This document shows positions 5,433-6,681 of a stretch of DNA of 6,681 nucleotides, piece by piece. Each line of letters opens with the position of its first letter. The stretch's first letter is position 1. The position numbers were made by a program, and so were the translations under genes. Location: the NCBI GenBank assembly GCA_025465405.1, contig JAODNL010000552.1, forward strand, positions 1 through 6,681, read 5' to 3'. This stretch comes from Pseudonocardiales bacterium. GTDB taxonomy: Bacteria > Actinomycetota > Actinomycetes > Mycobacteriales > Jatrophihabitantaceae. The notes beneath the pieces were generated by a model that saw nothing but the letters and a program-made list of their open reading frames with translations, was not told the DNA's origin and did no database searches.

Positions 5433-6298
5433 GTCCGGGCCGCGATCGCCGCGGCGAAGCGCTCCGCGGCACCGTCGACGTAGCCGAGAAACAGCGACGG
5501 TTCGGTCAGCTCCAGCTCCACGACCACCGGTCCGTCGGGTGTCGGTAGCAGGTCGACCCGGGCGTAGAGCGGGTCGTCGTCGAACCGGGCCCGCACGGCC
5601 TTGATCGCCATGGACCCGACGGTCAGCTCGGCGTCGGAGGCGGTGCGCGCGGCGATCCGCTCCTCGACGAACAGCGACGCGGAGAAGCCGGGGTCGAGCG
5701 GATTGACCGTCGCCGACGCCAGCATGGCGCCTTTGCTGATCGCGTGGCTGAACTCGCCGTCGACGTAGATCAGTGCGGTCTCCCCCTTCCGGTCGATGTC
5801 GCCGAGGTAGGGCTGGACCAGCACGACGCGACCGGCATCGTGCAGGCGCGCCGCGTGCTCCCGCGCCGCCGCGGCTGCGTCGACTGTGAAGCGCCCCGCA
5901 CCCTTCGAGCCGGCGCCGACGGAGGGCTTGACGACGAACTCGCCCGCGATCGGCAACTCGACCGGCTCACCCGGTGCGGCCCATCTCGTCGGAACGACGG
6001 GGACGCCGGCGTCGACGAGCTCGCGCAGATAGGTCTTGTCCGAGTTCCAGGCGATGACGTCGGCGGGATTGGCCAGCCGGGGCACCGAGCGCGCCCACGC
6101 GACGAACGCCGCCCGGTCGCCCGTGTAGTCCCAGGTCGAACGGACCACGACCAGCTCGCCAGACCAGTCCACCGCCGGGTCGTTCCACGCCCGCCACCGC
6201 GCCTGGACCCCGCTGGCGGCGAGAGCGGCGACCAGCGCGTCGCCGTCCTCGTCCCCCGACGGCAGGTCGGAACACGTCGCCAGGAGAACGGAAGGCAT
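5429..6298 (-). CDS. ATP-grasp domain protein, substrate unknown
   Basis: This 289-residue protein has the ATP-grasp fold, whose enzymes join a carboxylate to an amine or similar group through an acyl phosphate. Visible parts are an N-terminal substrate-side domain with VVRSTWDYTGD (51-61), NSDKTYLREL with Lys88, FVVKPSVGAGSKGAGRF with Lys124 and a glycine-rich loop, GETALIYVDGEFSHAISKG (172-190), and the metal-binding end YARVDLL (Asp249) and VVELELTEPSLF (Glu261/Glu263). Relatives are sometimes named after the cycloserine enzyme DcsG or glutathione synthase, but nothing here supports D-cycloserine synthesis. I chose ATG 6298. A TTG lies just before it, and TAGGAT ends six bases upstream. 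The gene follows ctaB by 37 bases and overlaps the DUF445 gene, suggesting a joint role. It is likely cytoplasmic, as no signal peptide is seen. Confidence 0.85.
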   Translation of the reverse strand: MPSVLLATCSDLPSGDEDGDALVAALAASGVQARWRAWNDPAVDWSGELVVVRSTWDYTGDRAAFVAWARSVPRLANPADVIAWNSDKTYLRELVDAGVPVVPTRWAAPGEPVELPIAGEFVVKPSVGAGSKGAGRFTVDAAAAAREHAARLHDAGRVVLVQPYLGDIDRKGETALIYVDGEFSHAISKGAMLASATVNPLDPGFSASLFVEERIAARTASDAELTVGSMAIKAVRARFDDDPLYARVDLLPTPDGPVVVELELTEPSLFLGYVDGAAERFAAAIAART

Positions 6299-6304
6299 CA
6301 ATCG

Positions 6305-6310
6305 ATCCTA
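6305..6310 (-). promoter_or_regulatory. -10 hexamer (or Shine-Dalgarno) before the ATP-grasp gene
   Basis: TAGGAT on the minus strand fits TAnnnT and ends exactly six bases before ATG 6298, as expected for a leaderless transcript. The AGGA inside it also lies seven bases before the ATG and could serve as a Shine-Dalgarno sequence in a transcript running through from ctaB. The sequence does not decide between the two. Confidence 0.4.
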
Positions 6311-6315
6311 CGAAA

Positions 6316-6327
6316 GCGGCCGGCCGC
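6316..6327. repeat. 12-bp perfect palindrome between ctaB and the ATP-grasp gene
   Basis: GCGGCCGGCCGC is fully self-complementary and lies in the 37-base gap. It falls inside the spacer between the proposed -10 hexamer (TAGGAT) and where a -35 would be. It could be an operator for a dimeric regulator or a small hairpin after ctaB. Its pure GC content makes chance a real option. Confidence 0.3.
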
Positions 6328-6335
6328 CGCCACGA

Positions 6336-6681
6336 TCAGCGCGCGAACGTGTCGAGGGCGATCGCGACGAACACGAACGCCAGGTAGCTGTTCGACAGAT
6401 GGAACAGCTGCATCGGCTTGGCGTTCTCGCCCCGCCTCGTGCGGGCGAGCAGCCGGTGGGCCGCGACGAGCAGCACGACGCCCGCGGCCGCGGCCAGGCC
6501 GCCGTACAGCCAGCCAGTGGCCAGCGGCCAGAGCACCAGGGTGGCCGCGACGGTCAGCCAGGCGTAGCCGACGATCTCGCGCGCCACCCGCACCGGCGAG
6601 GCGACGACCGGCAGCATCGGCACCGCCGCCCGCGCGTAGTCGTCGCGGTAGCGGATAGCCAGGGCCCAGAAGTGCGGCGGC
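6336..6681 (-). CDS. ctaB: CtaB, heme O synthase (protoheme IX farnesyltransferase), C-terminal part
   Basis: The last 114 residues are present; the N-terminal part lies beyond the window edge. CtaB is a UbiA-family membrane prenyltransferase that adds a farnesyl group to protoheme IX to give heme O, the substrate of CtaA. The fragment opens with PPHFWALAIRYRDDYARA and continues VPMLPVV, the conserved second aspartate-containing region of the family. The ending also fits, with GENAKPMQLFHLSNSYLAFV before a last membrane helix. Three hydrophobic segments are visible. The first aspartate-rich motif is off the window, so intactness cannot be judged. The gene heads the minus-strand set with the ATP-grasp and DUF445 genes behind it, 37 bases downstream, and faces ctaA about 2.1 kb away. 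Confidence 0.95.
   Translation of the reverse strand, partial: PPHFWALAIRYRDDYARAAVPMLPVVASPVRVAREIVGYAWLTVAATLVLWPLATGWLYGGLAAAAGVVLLVAAHRLLARTRRGENAKPMQLFHLSNSYLAFVFVAIALDTFAR

Noticed and set aside
5429..6298. Naming the ATP-grasp gene as D-cycloserine enzyme DcsG and the region as an antibiotic cluster
   Set aside because: No other cycloserine genes are present and the neighbours are heme and housekeeping genes. The likeness is at the level of the ATP-grasp fold.
5744..6658. 304-residue plus-strand frame across the ATP-grasp and ctaB genes
   Set aside because: It is antisense to two recognisable proteins, and its C-terminal half is almost only Arg, Ala, Pro and Ser.

Overview
The window comes from a high-GC actinobacterium. 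The DNA is GC-rich throughout, GTG starts are common, neighbouring genes overlap by a few bases, and several starts look leaderless. The genes are chromosomal housekeeping genes in an order close to the suf / heme A region of Mycobacterium and relatives. I cannot name the genus. I see no mobile element, CRISPR array, tRNA, rRNA or phage gene, and no stretch over 100 bases without a gene.

Left part (1-741, minus strand): the start of sufB and, one base before it, the complete sufR. SufR is the Fe-S-sensing repressor of the suf Fe-S cluster assembly operon. A SufR-operator-like sequence lies directly over the sufR -10 region and GTG start. One of the four cysteines expected in SufR is a glycine here.

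Middle part (803-4201, plus strand, divergent from sufR): a PlsC-type lysophosphatidic acid acyltransferase, then a tightly overlapping set of an ABC-2 exporter ATPase, its permease and ctaA (heme A synthase). ATPase-permease-ctaA next to suf matches Rv1458c-Rv1457c-Rv1456c of M. tuberculosis. There the gene next to sufR is mptB (Rv1459c), and here plsC holds that place.

Right part (4185-6681, minus strand): the C-terminal third or so of ctaB (heme O synthase), then an uncharacterised ATP-grasp enzyme and a DUF445 membrane protein joined by a GTGA overlap. The DUF445 gene runs convergently into ctaA with a 17-base overlap of coding ends. CtaB makes heme O, which CtaA converts to heme A for cytochrome c oxidase, so the window pairs Fe-S cluster assembly with heme A synthesis.

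Four gene starts (sufR, plsC, the ABC ATPase, the ATP-grasp gene) share one layout: a TAnnnT-like hexamer, exactly six bases, then the start codon. This predicts leaderless transcripts. I see no clearly new system. The best leads are the altered SufR cysteine, its operator placed on the start codon, and the ATP-grasp/DUF445 pair of unknown function.
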